A stretch of 64,000 bases of DNA from Paraphaeosphaeria minitans (GCA_015832175.1 WJXW01000005.1:558001-622000), one strand, 5' to 3'; shown: positions 1-9,677, counted from the first letter of the stretch. The notes: generated from the sequence alone by a model not told the origin. A program made the numbers and translations.

Positions 1-1000
1 TTTTCACTGGAATGGCAAGAAAGCCAAAGGAAAAGACCAATCAGGGCTCGCAGACCTCTAGAGGGAAGTGATGACAACGAGGAATTCGCCGGCAACACCT
101 TCTCTACTGTCTGGCCGAAGAAATGCTATTAAATTCGGCCAATTGGAGAAGAAGTGCTTCATGACCATTACTAACACGATGACAGGCGGCCAAGGTCTAC
201 CGTACTATTGTATTTGCTGTGCTGGCTACAGTTGTCAGATATCATGTTCGCATGCGATAAGGTATGATGATGGGTGATCATTGATGTCTTTATTGATGAT
301 GAAAAAATGCCCCGTGGTGTCTGCCACTCTGTTCGGTTGGTTTTGACCCCTGGGCTAGTGCGATAGGTAAGTGCTGCGGTCCCTGCTCCATTATGCAGAT
401 CCGACCTCAACGCACTCGTTCTATCTGACAGGACTGTTCCAATCGTACGCTTCACAAGTATTCCCAGAATATGCCCTTATATTTGACAACAGTAGACTGA
501 AAATATGATAATAGTCGGCCTTGTTCTAAATATCTCAATGCATCCGTACTAAAAGAGGTTTTAAGTGCAGTTCGTCATTCATTTTATATTATACGACATA
601 GCCTGGCTTTTAATTATGTTAATAGTTATGGAAATAGTAGACATGTGGTCACTAGCGTCGCGAATCTCTTTGCTAGTTACGGCCGGGGTCGCAACTACTA
701 TTTAGAAGGATAAGACTATACGAATGGGGACTTTTCGTTTCATTTGCCACAGCTTCTATTCTGTCCGCGACCCAGTCAATCTCACTCTTTAAATGGTGAT
801 TGAATTTGTTAAGACCTTCCAGGTAGCTATTCCTAAAGGGCTAGGGCTGGTTCTCGGGCAGGAGCGTCAACAATCGGAGAAGTGATACATTCAAATGACT
901 GAGTCCTGGCCTGGCAGTCATGAGATACTATATCAACAATAAGGCCCGAGTAATGTCGAAAGATAGATTGGGAATACAGGTTTGACACGAGTATCAGTCG
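1..1000. other. Non-repetitive flank without a supported gene
   Basis: Ordinary composition DNA. The only hint of coding is a plus-strand frame open from the window edge to a stop at about 130 (44 codons, charged, ending WPKKCY). It could be the tail of an exon lying outside the window, but nothing identifies it. The other open frames here are short, overlap on both strands and show no domain or signal peptide. Confidence 0.4.
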
Positions 1001-1157
1001 TGTTAGTGTAGGTGGCATCACGTTCAACACTGTCACATGATACAACCAACCTTATGTAGACTAGCTGCTGACTACGATCCTCGTACTTAAGGGATCCTCT
1101 GGTTAGCTTGTTACAATCAACTCAGTCTCTCATTTCTTCCTCCGCACCTCACTGATA
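1001..1157 (+). repeat. Putative solo LTR (family LTR-1)
   Basis: The 157-bp segment starts TGTTAGTG and ends CACTGATA; the ends are imperfect inverted repeats, and the terminal TA would be CA before a C-to-T change. It is flanked by AGTCG at 996-1000 and again at 1158-1162, a 5-bp target duplication as left by LTR integrases. The first 58 bp recur at 9401-9595 with one mismatch plus a second insertion. No coding part is nearby, so it looks like a recombined solo LTR. The orientation is arbitrary and the 3' boundary rests on the duplication alone. Confidence 0.55.
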
Positions 1158-1385
1158 AGTCGAGATACCTGAGTCCCTATATTCTCCTACTGGAGAGGGC
1201 CACTAAGAGTACTGATCATATTGGTTAAACTTTTACTCAGGAATCAGTATACAACCTGTTCAGGTATCGATGGCGCCAAGGCTTCTGGTTCCGATTGAGT
1301 CCTGTCGTAGCGTCTGAAGAACGACAGTTAACTACACGTAGGAATCCATGTAACCATTCCTGTGTATCATGACGGATCATAGATA

Positions 1386-1409
1386 CGGTGCCCGTGCACC
1401 CAACGCGCG
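1386..1409 (+). repeat. P1 left terminal inverted repeat
   Basis: It begins CGGTGCCCGTGCACCC and is preceded by the TA target site. It matches the reverse complement of 3431-3454 at 23 of 24 positions. Confidence 0.85.
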
Positions 1410-1564
1410 GAATCGGCCCTAGCCATCACCAGCAAACTTGAGGCTGTAGAGCCACATACAATAGCTGTTATCACTAGATTTTCTGGTAGAGTGATCTATA
1501 GGCCTATACGACAGAGTTTGCTACCAAAACTTACGTGGTTGAAGTATTCTACGGCCGCGGCTGT

Positions 1565-3365
1565 TCACCGTAGGTGCAGGTGCTGAGCACGGCTCATAAG
1601 CAACACTACCACTTTGCACAGCTGCAGAACCACGTTTCTGCCTCTTTTAACTCCTTGTTGCTGTGAGGCCTTGCGCTTACGTTTTTGTGCAGTCTGAGAT
1701 TTGTTTTGAGAGTCGCGCTGCTGTTTCTTCCGTGCTCTCTCTGCTTTGCGCGCATCAATAGCTTGGCGCTGTTCTACACGCTTCCTCTCTCGCTCTTCCT
1801 TCTCACTCGCCGCCTTCTGGCGCTTCTCTTCTGCAATTTGCTTTTTGTAAGCTGTAGCAGCAGCCTTTGACTTTCTTGCCTCTTCTTTTTGGAACTCCTC
1901 CTCCTCTGCCTCACGCTTTGCTAACCTCATCCGTGTGCGCGCTTCTCGGAAGGAGCGAGGAGTCCACATCATGTACGGTCCCCAGTACTCATAGTGTTGT
2001 AGTAAGAGCGTCTATTAGACCTTCGTTTTCGCTCCTTAGAAGGGTGTTTGGATGGCCATATGGTGGAGCGATTGCCGAATGATTGATGCCTGCTTCTCTG
2101 TTGCACCCCTCAACGGACGCCTTGCTACTCGGTCCAGAAACCTCCCCTGATCTCCCTCATAGATAGTAGCGTCAGAGTCGCTATCTTCTGCAGTCTTAGA
2201 GTCGCTGTCCACGAACTTGTCCAATATAACCTTGGGGTTGAATGGGCTCACGCCCACTGCCTTACAGGAGCAGAGTATATTCGATTCGGTGAAGCTAGCC
2301 ACCCAGGCATCCCAGAATAGCGAGAAGAAGTCAGGCTTCTGCACTGGTACCAGGCCTTTGTGCTTGAAGAGGCGCTCTCCTAGCCTCTCTGAGTATGCTG
2401 TACTGAGAGGCTAGAACATTACCACATCAAGCGGCTGAAGCGTGTGGGTGCTGTGAGGTGGATAGATACCCACAAGGATCTTGTGCCGGTGGCAATACTC
2501 TAAAAACTCCTCAGTTAGGTGACTCCCATGGCCATCCACGAGTAATAGGCGGTACTTTCTTCGAGCTTTAGATGCAGTGAAGCGCTGGAACACCTGTTGC
2601 AGCCAAGCAAGGCCTAGGCCGTCGTTGCTCCAGCCACTACGTGATACTCCAAAGGAGGCCATATGTTCTCCCACCTTCACATCCTCCACCCAGGTGCTCT
2701 GGATGTTCTGAGATTCAGCCGGATATGAGGCCTGGAGGAAGAGCAGATCCATCCGCGCACACACTTGCTATTAGGCTCACCCACTCACGATTGCCATCCT
2801 GCAGCATCTGCCTGAAGGGCTTCTTCTTAAATTGACGCTTGCTGAAGATTCTCTTCTGTCTGCCAACAGCTCCAATCATGAAGCCTCTCTCGTCCATATT
2901 GTATGTGTGCGCAGGCTCTATCTTGTAGAACTCAATTTTGTCGCGCAGCGCGTCGTAGTACAGCTTGTACTTCTCACCAGAGTCGGCGATGTGGCGTTGC
3001 TGGTCCATAGGTGTGGTGAATTGAGACGTTAGCTCATCGTTGTGACGAGCCAGGAAGCGCGATACCCAGCTCTCGGAGGCCTGATGCCCAGCGATATTTG
3101 AGGCGAAATCTTGAACCATCTCTCTTGTAGGTGGGAGGTGTTTTTGTGTGAGCTTGTCTACGTACTTCACAAGCTCTGCCTCCTCCTGTGGGCTGAGGTT
3201 CTGATGCGTTACTACATCCTCTTGGTGGGAACGCGTACCAAGCTCCACTTTGCGCGTCAAAGTTGAGCGAACAACGCCATGCTTTCGAGCTATGCTTGTC
3301 CATGGGATTTTCTTTCCAAGAGGTGTATTTTTTGCTTCTGCAACTGCTTCGTCAATGACTGTCAT
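1565..3365 (-). pseudogene. P1 pogo-type transposase, broken
   Basis: Cut-and-paste transposase remnant. The start is taken at 3365 (MTVIDEAVAEAK); the frame is open further upstream only into the terminal repeat. In order it shows a CENP-B-like helix-turn-helix N-terminus (to about 3150), the first catalytic Asp in YNMDERGFMIG (about 2880), the second in LLVDGHGSH (about 2530) and the third in LQPLD (about 2420), with 35 residues between the last two as in DD35D pogo enzymes. The C-terminus (1565-1972) is a Lys/Glu/Arg-rich coiled coil. Breaks are an apparent 2-nt loss near 2725 in a TA-rich spot, an in-frame TAG at about 2411 where the family has Gln (C-to-T type), and stops or a double frame shift at about 1995-2040. 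All three catalytic Asp codons remain. It is the same family as P2. Confidence 0.85.
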
Positions 3366-3430
3366 CGTTGTTGTGCTGTGTTGGGATAAAAAAGTGTCAT
3401 GTGGATGGTGTTCCGCGCGTTGGCCGACGG

Positions 3431-3454
3431 CGCGCGTTGGGTGCACGGGCACGG
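3431..3454 (-). repeat. P1 right terminal inverted repeat
   Basis: Read on the minus strand it begins CCGTGCCCGTGCACCC. It is followed by TA at 3455-3456 and pairs with 1386-1409. It lies just upstream of the transposase start codon and so overlaps the probable promoter side. Confidence 0.85.
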
Positions 3455-3456
3455 TA

Positions 3457-4193
3457 GACAGGGTCGTAAATATCTATCGTTTCTCAAATTTCTTCAAAGG
3501 GATTTGAGCTGAAGGGCAGCAAGAACTGGCTCCGTCTACGGTAAACAATCGCCCATTTTAGGAGACTAGCTATAGATTGCTGGTATACTTTTTGCGGCTG
3601 CCTTCGTATGTATCATTAACAGTTGCCTTTATTAGAGCTTTCCGTTCGCATAAGCATAGAACACAAACAAGGCATTCTCCGCCATGTGATGCCTAACTTG
3701 CGGTGCCGGCCACTAGATGGTATCGTAAAAATCTGTCACTATTGATTGTGAGCAGATTGAGCGTAGCGGGGGTGCAAAAGCTTTGTGCGGAGCCCAGTAG
3801 ACGTCGATGATATTAGGGGAAGAACACCTGAACAGTACTGTCATATTCGCATACTCAGTTGTAAAAACACAAGAGACTCAATGTATATGATAGACACTTG
3901 ACTATAGAAGCGTTCCCAAGAAGCTTGCCATAGAGATATCAGCCAAGGATTCTAGGTGACGGCATGATTCGTTGGAAGTATCACAAGAAAAGTAAGTTGA
4001 CGCAAATTCAAGATGAGCTTAAACATCTACATACTTCATCCAAGCGACCTCCAAGTCCACCAGAAGCCACAATGCCATTTTACTAATGCAACGGTGTTCG
4101 TGTTTCCTCGCCTTCGTTCTCCATCTCCTTCTCCGTTATGATATCATCTTACAAAATGCGTGGCCTCGGAAACCTTTATTTCAGTCCGGCTTG
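3457..4193. other. Spacer between P1 and the collagen-like gene
   Basis: I see no gene, repeat or RNA. It contains the 3' flank of the collagen-like gene on the minus strand. No clear polyadenylation signal was recognised. Confidence 0.5.
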
Positions 4194-5555
4194 TTACAGA
4201 GCAAGTGATGCTCGAGGCCCAGGAGGTCCAGGAGGTCCGGGCGGTCCGGGCGGTCCGGGCGGTCCAGGAGGTCCAGGCGGTCCGGCTAGTCCAGGGGATC
4301 CGTTCAAGCCATTACGGCCAGGAGCCCCAGGAGCGCCAGTAGGCCCCGAGGGACCAGGAGGTCCAGGGAGTCCTGGGGATCCATTCAAGCCGTTACGGCC
4401 TGGAGGACCAGAAAGGCCAGAAGAGCCAGGAGGACCGGCAGCACCAGGCATACCAGCCGGGCCGGCAGGGCCAGCAAGGCCGGGAATGCCGGGAGAGCCA
4501 GCGGTGCCAGCCGGGCCAGGAAGGCCAGGAGAACCGTTTAGACCTTTAGGACCAGCAGGCCCAGCGGAACCAGGAGCGCCATTTAACCCATTAAAGCCGG
4601 GTGGGCCAGCCGGCCCAGGACTTCCAGGAGTTCCAGGTCTGCCGGGAGATCCAGGAGGTCCAGCAAGGCCACCGGCGCCGGGAGGGCCTGAAAGGCCAGG
4701 GGATCCAGGACGACCAGAAGCGCCAACAGGCCCATTGGAACCATCAAGACCAGGGGGACCGGAAGGTCCCGGGGGGCCGGGAGGACCGGGGTCGGCTTGG
4801 GGACCGGGTACGCCTGGAGGGCCAGGAGGACCCTCAAAACCAGGAGAACCTTCGGCGCCAAAAGGGCCCTGAGGGCCTGGAGGGCCTGGAGGGCCTGGAG
4901 GACCTGGAGGACCTGGAGGGCCAAAGTTGCCGTCCTCAGGAGGAGGCGTGACGTCGGATGGAGGAGGCGTGACGTCGGATGGAGGAGGCGTGAAGTCGGA
5001 TGGAGGAGGCGTGACGTCGGATGGAGGAGGCGTGACGTCGGATGGAGGAGGCGTGACGTCGGATGGAGGAGGCGTGACGTCGGGTGGAGGAGGCGTGACG
5101 TCGGGTGGAGGAGGCGTGACGTCGGGTGGAGGAGGCGTGACGTCGGGTGGAGGAGGCGTGACGTCGGGTGGAGGAGGCGTGACGTCGGGTGGAGGAGGCG
5201 TGACGTCGGGTGGAGGAGGCGTGACGTCGGGTGGAGGAGGCGTGACGTCCGGTGGAGGAGGCGTGACTTCGGGAAGTTGGCGTAGAACATTCTTCACTGG
5301 AGCCAAGAGCGTGTCCATAGGCACACTTAGGCCCATATCGGACGCTTTAGAAACATTTGCGATGGTTCTAGGGGACCAGGACCTAAATCTATCTAAAGCA
5401 TATCGAAGTGACTTTGATAGAAACTGAGCAGATGTAGGTTCTTCAACGGGAGTTCGCAGGGCGGCGGCGGAAGAAACTCTAAGTGGGAACGCTTGAACTG
5501 GATTGTTCAGGAATAGGGTCTGAACAACTAGTGCCCCAACTAACATAGTCTTCAT
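4194..5555 (-). CDS. Secreted collagen-like protein with Pro-rich heptad stalk
   Basis: Predicted 453-residue extracellular structural protein. The start is set at 5555 ([11 protein letters not shown]) rather than the in-frame ATG at 5603: it has a better context (ACCATG) and gives a normal signal peptide, probably cleaved after PVQA. About 70 non-repetitive residues follow. Then come 16 heptads (VTPPPPD, later VTPPPSD, one FTPPPSD, last VTPPPED) and a collagen domain of 79 triplets (4212-4922). Only one triplet lacks Gly (ADP after GPQ). The tail is just ASLAL. There is no cysteine, transmembrane segment or GPI signal, unlike known anchored fungal collagen-like adhesins. Glu/Asn/Lys-poor GPP runs cap both ends of the triplet domain, and a GLNGSPG module recurs inside. 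Secretion and trimerisation are inferred from sequence; the role is unknown. The frame is uninterrupted, so the gene is probably functional. Confidence 0.85.
   Translation of the reverse strand: MKTMLVGALVVQTLFLNNPVQAFPLRVSSAAALRTPVEEPTSAQFLSKSLRYALDRFRSWSPRTIANVSKASDMGLSVPMDTLLAPVKNVLRQLPEVTPPPPDVTPPPPDVTPPPPDVTPPPPDVTPPPPDVTPPPPDVTPPPPDVTPPPPDVTPPPPDVTPPPSDVTPPPSDVTPPPSDVTPPPSDFTPPPSDVTPPPSDVTPPPEDGNFGPPGPPGPPGPPGPPGPQGPFGAEGSPGFEGPPGPPGVPGPQADPGPPGPPGPSGPPGLDGSNGPVGASGRPGSPGLSGPPGAGGLAGPPGSPGRPGTPGSPGPAGPPGFNGLNGAPGSAGPAGPKGLNGSPGLPGPAGTAGSPGIPGLAGPAGPAGMPGAAGPPGSSGLSGPPGRNGLNGSPGLPGPPGPSGPTGAPGAPGRNGLNGSPGLAGPPGPPGPPGPPGPPGPPGPPGPRASLAL
4932..5267 (-). repeat. Sixteen 21-bp tandem repeats encoding VTPPPPD heptads
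   Basis: Exact 21-bp periodicity over 336 bp. On the plus strand the unit starts GGAGGAGGCGTGACGTCGG. Units vary almost only at the sixth residue (P, S or E) and once at the first (F). Because 21 is divisible by 3 and the unit has no stop in any frame, long shadow frames arise on both strands. Confidence 0.95.
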
Positions 5556-5690
5556 GGTAGCTACCGTAAGGAATATTGTGAAAGGAAGTGTAGGATGCAG
5601 CATATCAAAGGAGAGTGTGGTGAGGAGGAGTAATTAAGAGGAAATCATTCTGGCACATTGCCCAGCTAAAGCTTGGCATACATTCCTTTA

Positions 5691-5752
5691 CACCACAAAT
5701 TATCACGTACTGCATTCTTCCTCTATGATGGTTGGTTGGCATGTGGAGCTTA
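5691..5752 (+). repeat. 62-bp imperfect direct repeat, proximal copy
   Basis: Starts CACCACAAATTATCACG and ends GTGGAGCTTA. It pairs with 5995-6056 with mostly transition differences and directly follows the 24-bp repeat at 5667-5690. Confidence 0.75.
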
Positions 5753-5994
5753 ACACGGCTTTCCACGCCAAGTTCGCGAAATATCAGCTTTATTTACTAG
5801 CGTACTGCCTGGACTAACGCAAAGGAAAACTATATTTCCTATGTGCATCACCTGGTTAAAGCTTGGCATGTGTTCCTTCAGAAAGGGTCAAAACAAACTG
5901 TGATAGGCGTTGTGCAAGGAGAAAAGTGACCTGTGCAGTATTAAAAAGGGGTTGGATCTGATGTCGAATAGAAATGTGGTTGATCACTGGAATG

Positions 5995-6056
5995 CACCAC
6001 AAATTGTCGCGTGTTGCATTCTTCCTCTCTGATGGATGGTTGGAATGTGGAACTTA
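5995..6056 (+). repeat. 62-bp imperfect direct repeat, distal copy
   Basis: Starts CACCACAAATTGTCGCG and ends GTGGAACTTA. It pairs with 5691-5752. Confidence 0.75.
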
Positions 6057-6066
6057 TTATGAATAT

Positions 6067-6898
6067 CACGAGAGGTCAACTCTGATCTGGTTTAGGTAGT
6101 GCATATTAGGCTCATATTGCATTCCAGTCAAGCAGGTTAACGCCAACTGCTGGCATCCCAGTTATTCTACCATCCCAGATTTAATTGTGTGCTTCCTTAC
6201 TTCGGCCCTCAGTGCTGTGGACGTGATGGGCACTGCAGAGATTCATGCGGCCCAGTTAATGTGGCTGCATAAACTTATGGCGACCTAGAAAGTGGTTCTT
6301 GAAGTCTATTCCTTCCTTTGTCTTCAGTCTCACTGTCGACGTCGAAATCTACTGTCCGGCAAATGCTGTTGCTCCAACTATGCCTTTTGAAGGTAAATGG
6401 TAAGCTCTACGTACCGATCAGCCTGCTTGAATAGGCAATAATCAATGCCTAGCTGATATTGGAGGCTATTAGGTGAAACAACGTTTCGTCGTCATCCCGA
6501 TTGCTCATGTCGACGACCTATGTGTAGGGTGCGTAGCGAGTATCTTCCAGAAAGCGATTGCACAACCCCTCACACTTGCTTCATTATAGAAGGGAAAATC
6601 CAAGTACGGTTGGCCCAGAACGCCCGGCGATTAATAGCAATCCATTCCTCCGCAGGCACCAATATTTGCAAAACTTGTAGCAGCTGAGCTTCCATCCATG
6701 GATTAGTTACCGCAAAAGCATTCCATATGCAGAAGACCTTGTAAGTAGAAGGTCTTTAGACATCAGGAATTTTAGAGTTTTCAATTGTCAGATTGGCGCC
6801 TCATTGCCGAACAAGGGCACGTGATCGGCCGCCACCCTCCAAAATAGGCCTCAAGTCTGCGCGTTAATAGGAGCAGACAACATCATCAACAATCCATC
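6067..6898. other. Spacer, nothing recognised
   Basis: Ordinary composition DNA without a convincing reading frame, inverted repeat or RNA. Confidence 0.5.
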
Positions 6899-7138
6899 TC
6901 ATTCATTAGAACCCCATCCCCGTGAGCCCAAATAGTGCTCGTATCTGACATCAATCCTTTGGCCGATGATAATCTCCAGCTCGCTTGGGTTGAGGTTCTT
7001 ATATTCAATACCCCTCAGACAAAATGCTTGCATATCGATCTTAGGGCAGTGAAGGCAGTATGGAGATGATGGAAGTTTCTTAGTATTCTTATAGCCCTCA
7101 ACTCGCCGAGATGGCTGAATTTGTTGGTAGCTTATCAT
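6899..7138 (-). CDS. Small unidentified reading frame (79 codons)
   Basis: The frame opens MISYQQIQPSRR and ends GSRGWGSNE. It has three Cys (one CLHC) but no signal peptide or membrane segment, and I do not recognise it. It lies head to head with the candidate gene at 7194, separated by about 55 bp. At this length it may be chance. It is kept because the surrounding DNA is not RIP-mutated and the frame has a plausible start. Confidence 0.2.
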   Translation of the reverse strand: MISYQQIQPSRRVEGYKNTKKLPSSPYCLHCPKIDMQAFCLRGIEYKNLNPSELEIIIGQRIDVRYEHYLGSRGWGSNE

Positions 7139-7193
7139 TCACCTTTTTATTACCGTACCACTCCGTTGACATACCATACCCTTTCCTTTTACT

Positions 7194-7795
7194 ATGAACA
7201 TGAAGACAGGCCTATGTCTTACTGTCCCTATTTATAGTGCGGGCGCTTTGGCTTTGCCGCAAGCCAAGGCTTTGGCTTCAATTCTGCCAAACTCTACTGC
7301 TCCACCCATTGCTATTGGTGTGTTTATATCCATCCTCCTGCATTCATTTGCGGCTAATAGGACTCAGCAAATCTGTTACTTGCAGTTAAGGAGGGCAGTG
7401 AGCTCCAGATATACAGTCTACTCACTGTAATCTCGGCCCCAGCAGATGTACCGCAGCCGTCTTCTCAAGAAGCCCCCTTTATGGTCCCTATTACAATCCC
7501 TGTACTCCCTGCACTTGCCACACTTGGCGTACCGGCCTTGTGTAGTCTCAGTGCGCCTTCAACCACCCTGCCGAGGCCCGAACTAAGAGTGTCTTCGGTT
7601 GCTCTCACAAAACCTAGTTCAGTACCGCCTACACTTGGTGTACCTTCGAACGCTCTTGCAAGGCCGTAAGCCTTACCTAGTGTCGGTGTACCAGCTCTAC
7701 CTAGCCCTGGAGTCCTTATTAACCACCCTGGTCGTAGTGGAGATATTCCTTCTGGTTTTGGTGGACAGTCCTCTCTTCCTTCAGGTGTTTGAGAC
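7194..7795 (+). pseudogene. Candidate Pro-rich secreted protein gene, broken or spliced
   Basis: The frame at 7194 begins MNMKTGLCLTVPIYSAGALA, a good secretory signal, after a pyrimidine-rich leader (about 7180), and runs to a stop at about 7428. A different frame opens at 7481 and holds imperfect Pro-rich repeats (ATLGVPAL, PTLGVPSN, PSVGVPALP), with one in-frame TAA at about 7667 before continuing to a stop near 7793. An intron between about 7385 and 7472 could join the two parts, but the internal TAA argues for a decayed gene. The opposite strand also has a 160-codon open frame (7465-7947), so the coding strand is not proven; the signal peptide favours plus. Function unknown. Confidence 0.3.
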
Positions 7796-7957
7796 GATAT
7801 GCCAGGTGGCTGGTATTCGGAAAGGAAATTCATCCGCACTTCTCTTAAGGAAATGTGGATGTATTTGATGTAACCTATCTGGCGCAACGCCTTGTATCCA
7901 GAATCAATGCTTGCAAAAGAAAGGGCATATTTCCAACTACCTGCCATTGAACGTGTA

Positions 7958-9162
7958 CGTGCGTGTGATGCACCAATTCGCGTGATGCACGCTCAGCCCG
8001 AAAACATGTCAAACTTCCACACCACACAACTCCACCAATATGGCTCCAATCGACGAGGCGCTTGCGGAGATAGCGTTTCTGTATCCTGGCGACAGACTCT
8101 GACATACGAAAACAGCTAACAAGCATGGCGTTGAGCGCTCAACTCTATCGCGGCGGCACCGCGCAGTTACACAGTCACGTGCAGACCAAGCAATCGACCA
8201 ACAGCAGCTCACTCCACAAGAAGAGGCAGAGCTTGTTAAATACATAGAAGGGCTCACAGCGCGTCACTTGCAGCCTACGAGAGAGATGATACGAGATTCC
8301 GTGTTAATAATAGCCAAAGAGCCAGTGAGCGAGAGCTGATTACGCGCTTCATCAACCGACACAGCATCCATCGGATCTCTCGATGGGCAGCTGGTAAAGG
8401 AAATCAATCGCCACAGCGCCGAATCGGGCGATAAATACCGTCTATGGTTTGATTTAGTAAGAAAATGAAGGAATACGATATCGACCCTCGCCACATATTA
8501 ATATGGAAGATAAGGGAGTCCTGATTGGAATCACCACACGATCGAAAAGTGTTTTCAGCAGACAGATATGGGAGAATAAGGAGGTAAGAGCAGCTCTCCA
8601 ATATGGCTCCCGCGAATGGATTATCCTCCTAGCATGCGTCTGCGCTGATGGATCAGCCTTGCCACCAAGCCTCATCTATCAGGCTTCCAACAAGACTATA
8701 CAAACAAGCTGGGTAGAGGAAATCAAGGGAGGAGAACACTTGGCACACGTCACCTCATCGCCGTCAGGCTGGACTGTCAACGATATCGGCCTTGCCTGGC
8801 TTGAGCAGGTGTTTAATCGCTTCACAGAGTCAAAAGCTGGACGATCATATCGAGTATTAATCCTAGACGGCCATGGATCTCAAGTTACTATGGATTTCAT
8901 TGCCTATTGTGATCACAATAGGATCCTGTTGGCCATTTATCCCCCCCATTCGACATATACTCTGCAGCCTCTCGACGTCTGTGTCGTCAAGCCTCTATTA
9001 ACTGCGTATTCAAGTGAGCTGTCCGCCTACCTGCAAAACAGCCAGGGACTCACCTCAATCTCCAAAAGAGACATCTTCAGCTTATTCTGGGAGGCCTGGG
9101 TCAACACTATGAGGCAGCCATTAATACTCCGGGCCTTCGAGGCCACGGGCATCTACTAGCGT
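7958..9162 (+). mobile_element. P2, 3'-truncated pogo-like transposon
   Basis: A TA at 7956-7957 is followed by CGTGCGTGTGATGCACC, which resembles the P1 terminal repeat, and a start codon follows about 80 bp later as in P1. The transposase remnant runs to 9159. No matching right-hand inverted repeat is seen downstream, and the C-terminal coiled coil found in P1 is missing, so the element is cut off near 9162. Confidence 0.6.
8040..9159 (+). pseudogene. P2 pogo-type transposase, broken and truncated
   Basis: It starts MAPIDEALAEI at 8040, matching the P1 start, and shows the N-terminal helix-turn-helix region (ERSTLSRRHRAV) with stops and frame shifts before about 8500. From 8503 it is open: MEDKGVLIG (family YNMDExGxxxG, first Asp region), VCADGSALPP, LILDGHGSQ (second Asp) and LQPLD (third Asp), with 35 residues between the last two. 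It ends at ATGIY where the family continues with a further C-terminal part. It is clearly related to the P1 protein but with many substitutions, so the two are different copies or subfamilies. It lies outside the heavily RIP-mutated block. Confidence 0.8.
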
Positions 9163-9400
9163 GCTTCATTAAATAAATAGAACGCTACAGTGGCTAAATA
9201 CTGGGCTGCAAGCGCTTGTAAGGCTTGCTGCCCCCGTCAGATGTAAAAGAGAGGTTTATGTTTCGAATTCGGCGTCCATAAGCAGTGGTTTGTTTCGTTT
9301 TCGCTGAGAAATTGTGCCGAGGTTACCAGGCCTAGCTGAAATGGTACCCACATTGTCCTAACTGACTACACGCACAAAAACTTTATACCTCATCATTATC

Positions 9401-9595
9401 TGTTAGTGTAGGTTGTAACGGTTAAATAGCCAGATGTAGTTAGCCTACCTAAGATGAGACATCCTTTATAAGCGGGACGTCTCTGATCTCTAGACGAACA
9501 ACACAGTCAAACCAGACACTTTCTCCTCCTAAAGAAACGGCTACATAGGTGGCATCACGTTCAACACTATCACATGATACAACCAACCTTATGTA
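9401..9595 (+). repeat. Truncated LTR-1 copy carrying an LTR-2 insertion
   Basis: Bases 9401-9413 and 9546-9595 together match 1001-1058 with one mismatch. The 132-bp LTR-2 and one copy of its TSD interrupt it. The copy stops exactly at the TA where pogo element P3 begins (9594-9595), so P3 appears to have inserted in it. Confidence 0.8.
9414..9545 (+). mobile_element. LTR-2 solo LTR with TSD TAGGT
   Basis: The 132-bp sequence begins TGTAACGG and ends CGGCTACA (TG..CA with TGTA/TACA inverted ends). It is flanked by TAGGT at 9409-9413 and 9546-9550. The uninterrupted version of the target is present at 1001-1058 with a single TAGGT. A TATA-like TTTATAAG lies inside. Length and structure suit a solo LTR of a small LTR retrotransposon; the orientation is taken from the TATA-like box. 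Confidence 0.85.
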
Positions 9596-9649
9596 ACGTG
9601 TTCGATCAGTCAGTGCGCCGGATCAGTTAGTGAGCCACCCCACCAAAAA
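9596..9649 (+). repeat. P3 left terminal inverted repeat (unmutated)
   Basis: Begins ACGTGTTCGATCAGTCAGTG. It keeps C and G positions that are T or A in the right repeat. Confidence 0.9.
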
Positions 9650-9677
9650 TCGCGACGCGTCTATGCATTAATCTACA

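Larger units (their letters stand above)
1386..3454 (-). mobile_element. P1, pogo-like (Tc1/mariner superfamily) DNA transposon, inactive
   Basis: This 2,069-bp element has 24-bp terminal inverted repeats (1386-1409 and 3431-3454) that differ at one position and is flanked by TA on both sides (1384-1385, 3455-3456), the target duplication of Tc1/mariner/pogo transposons. It carries one minus-strand transposase frame of the fungal DDE_1 type, broken by a small deletion, a stop and a disturbed linker. The length suits a pogo element with about 0.2 kb of 3' non-coding sequence. It lies in DNA that is not heavily RIP-mutated. Confidence 0.85.
5556..6066 (-). promoter_or_regulatory. Upstream region of the collagen-like gene with a two-part duplication
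   Basis: The gene reads leftwards, so this is its 5' flank. Immediately upstream, the transcribed strand is CT-rich (about 5604-5640), common in fungal leaders. Two imperfect direct duplications lie further up: a 24-bp block (5667-5690 and 5857-5880, core TAAAGCTTGGCAT) and a 62-bp block (5691-5752 and 5995-6056, core TGCATTCTTCCTCT). The blocks are adjacent in the proximal copy but about 115 bp apart in the distal copy. No TATA box is obvious. A regulatory role is inferred from position only. Confidence 0.4.

Noticed and set aside
2715..3507. Plus-strand frames over P1 (2832-3032, 3250-3507)
   Set aside because: They are opposite the P1 transposase and show no motif.
4138..4872. Plus-strand 244-codon Gly/Pro-rich frame
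   Set aside because: It is the exact shadow of the collagen-like gene: reversed GGN/CCN codons also give Gly-Pro. The minus strand has the signal peptide and a regular Gly-X-Y register.
4932..5267. CRISPR-like array
   Set aside because: The 21-bp units are contiguous with no spacers, in a fungal gene.
4583..5427. Other long frames over the heptad repeat (LLHPTSR-, GWRRRDV- and GGGVTSD-type)
   Set aside because: A 21-bp repeat without stops keeps several frames open. None has a start context or a sensible N-terminus.
7465..7947. Minus-strand 160-codon frame
   Set aside because: No signal peptide, domain or leader. The opposite strand has a better gene model, so I treat it as a probable shadow but cannot exclude it.
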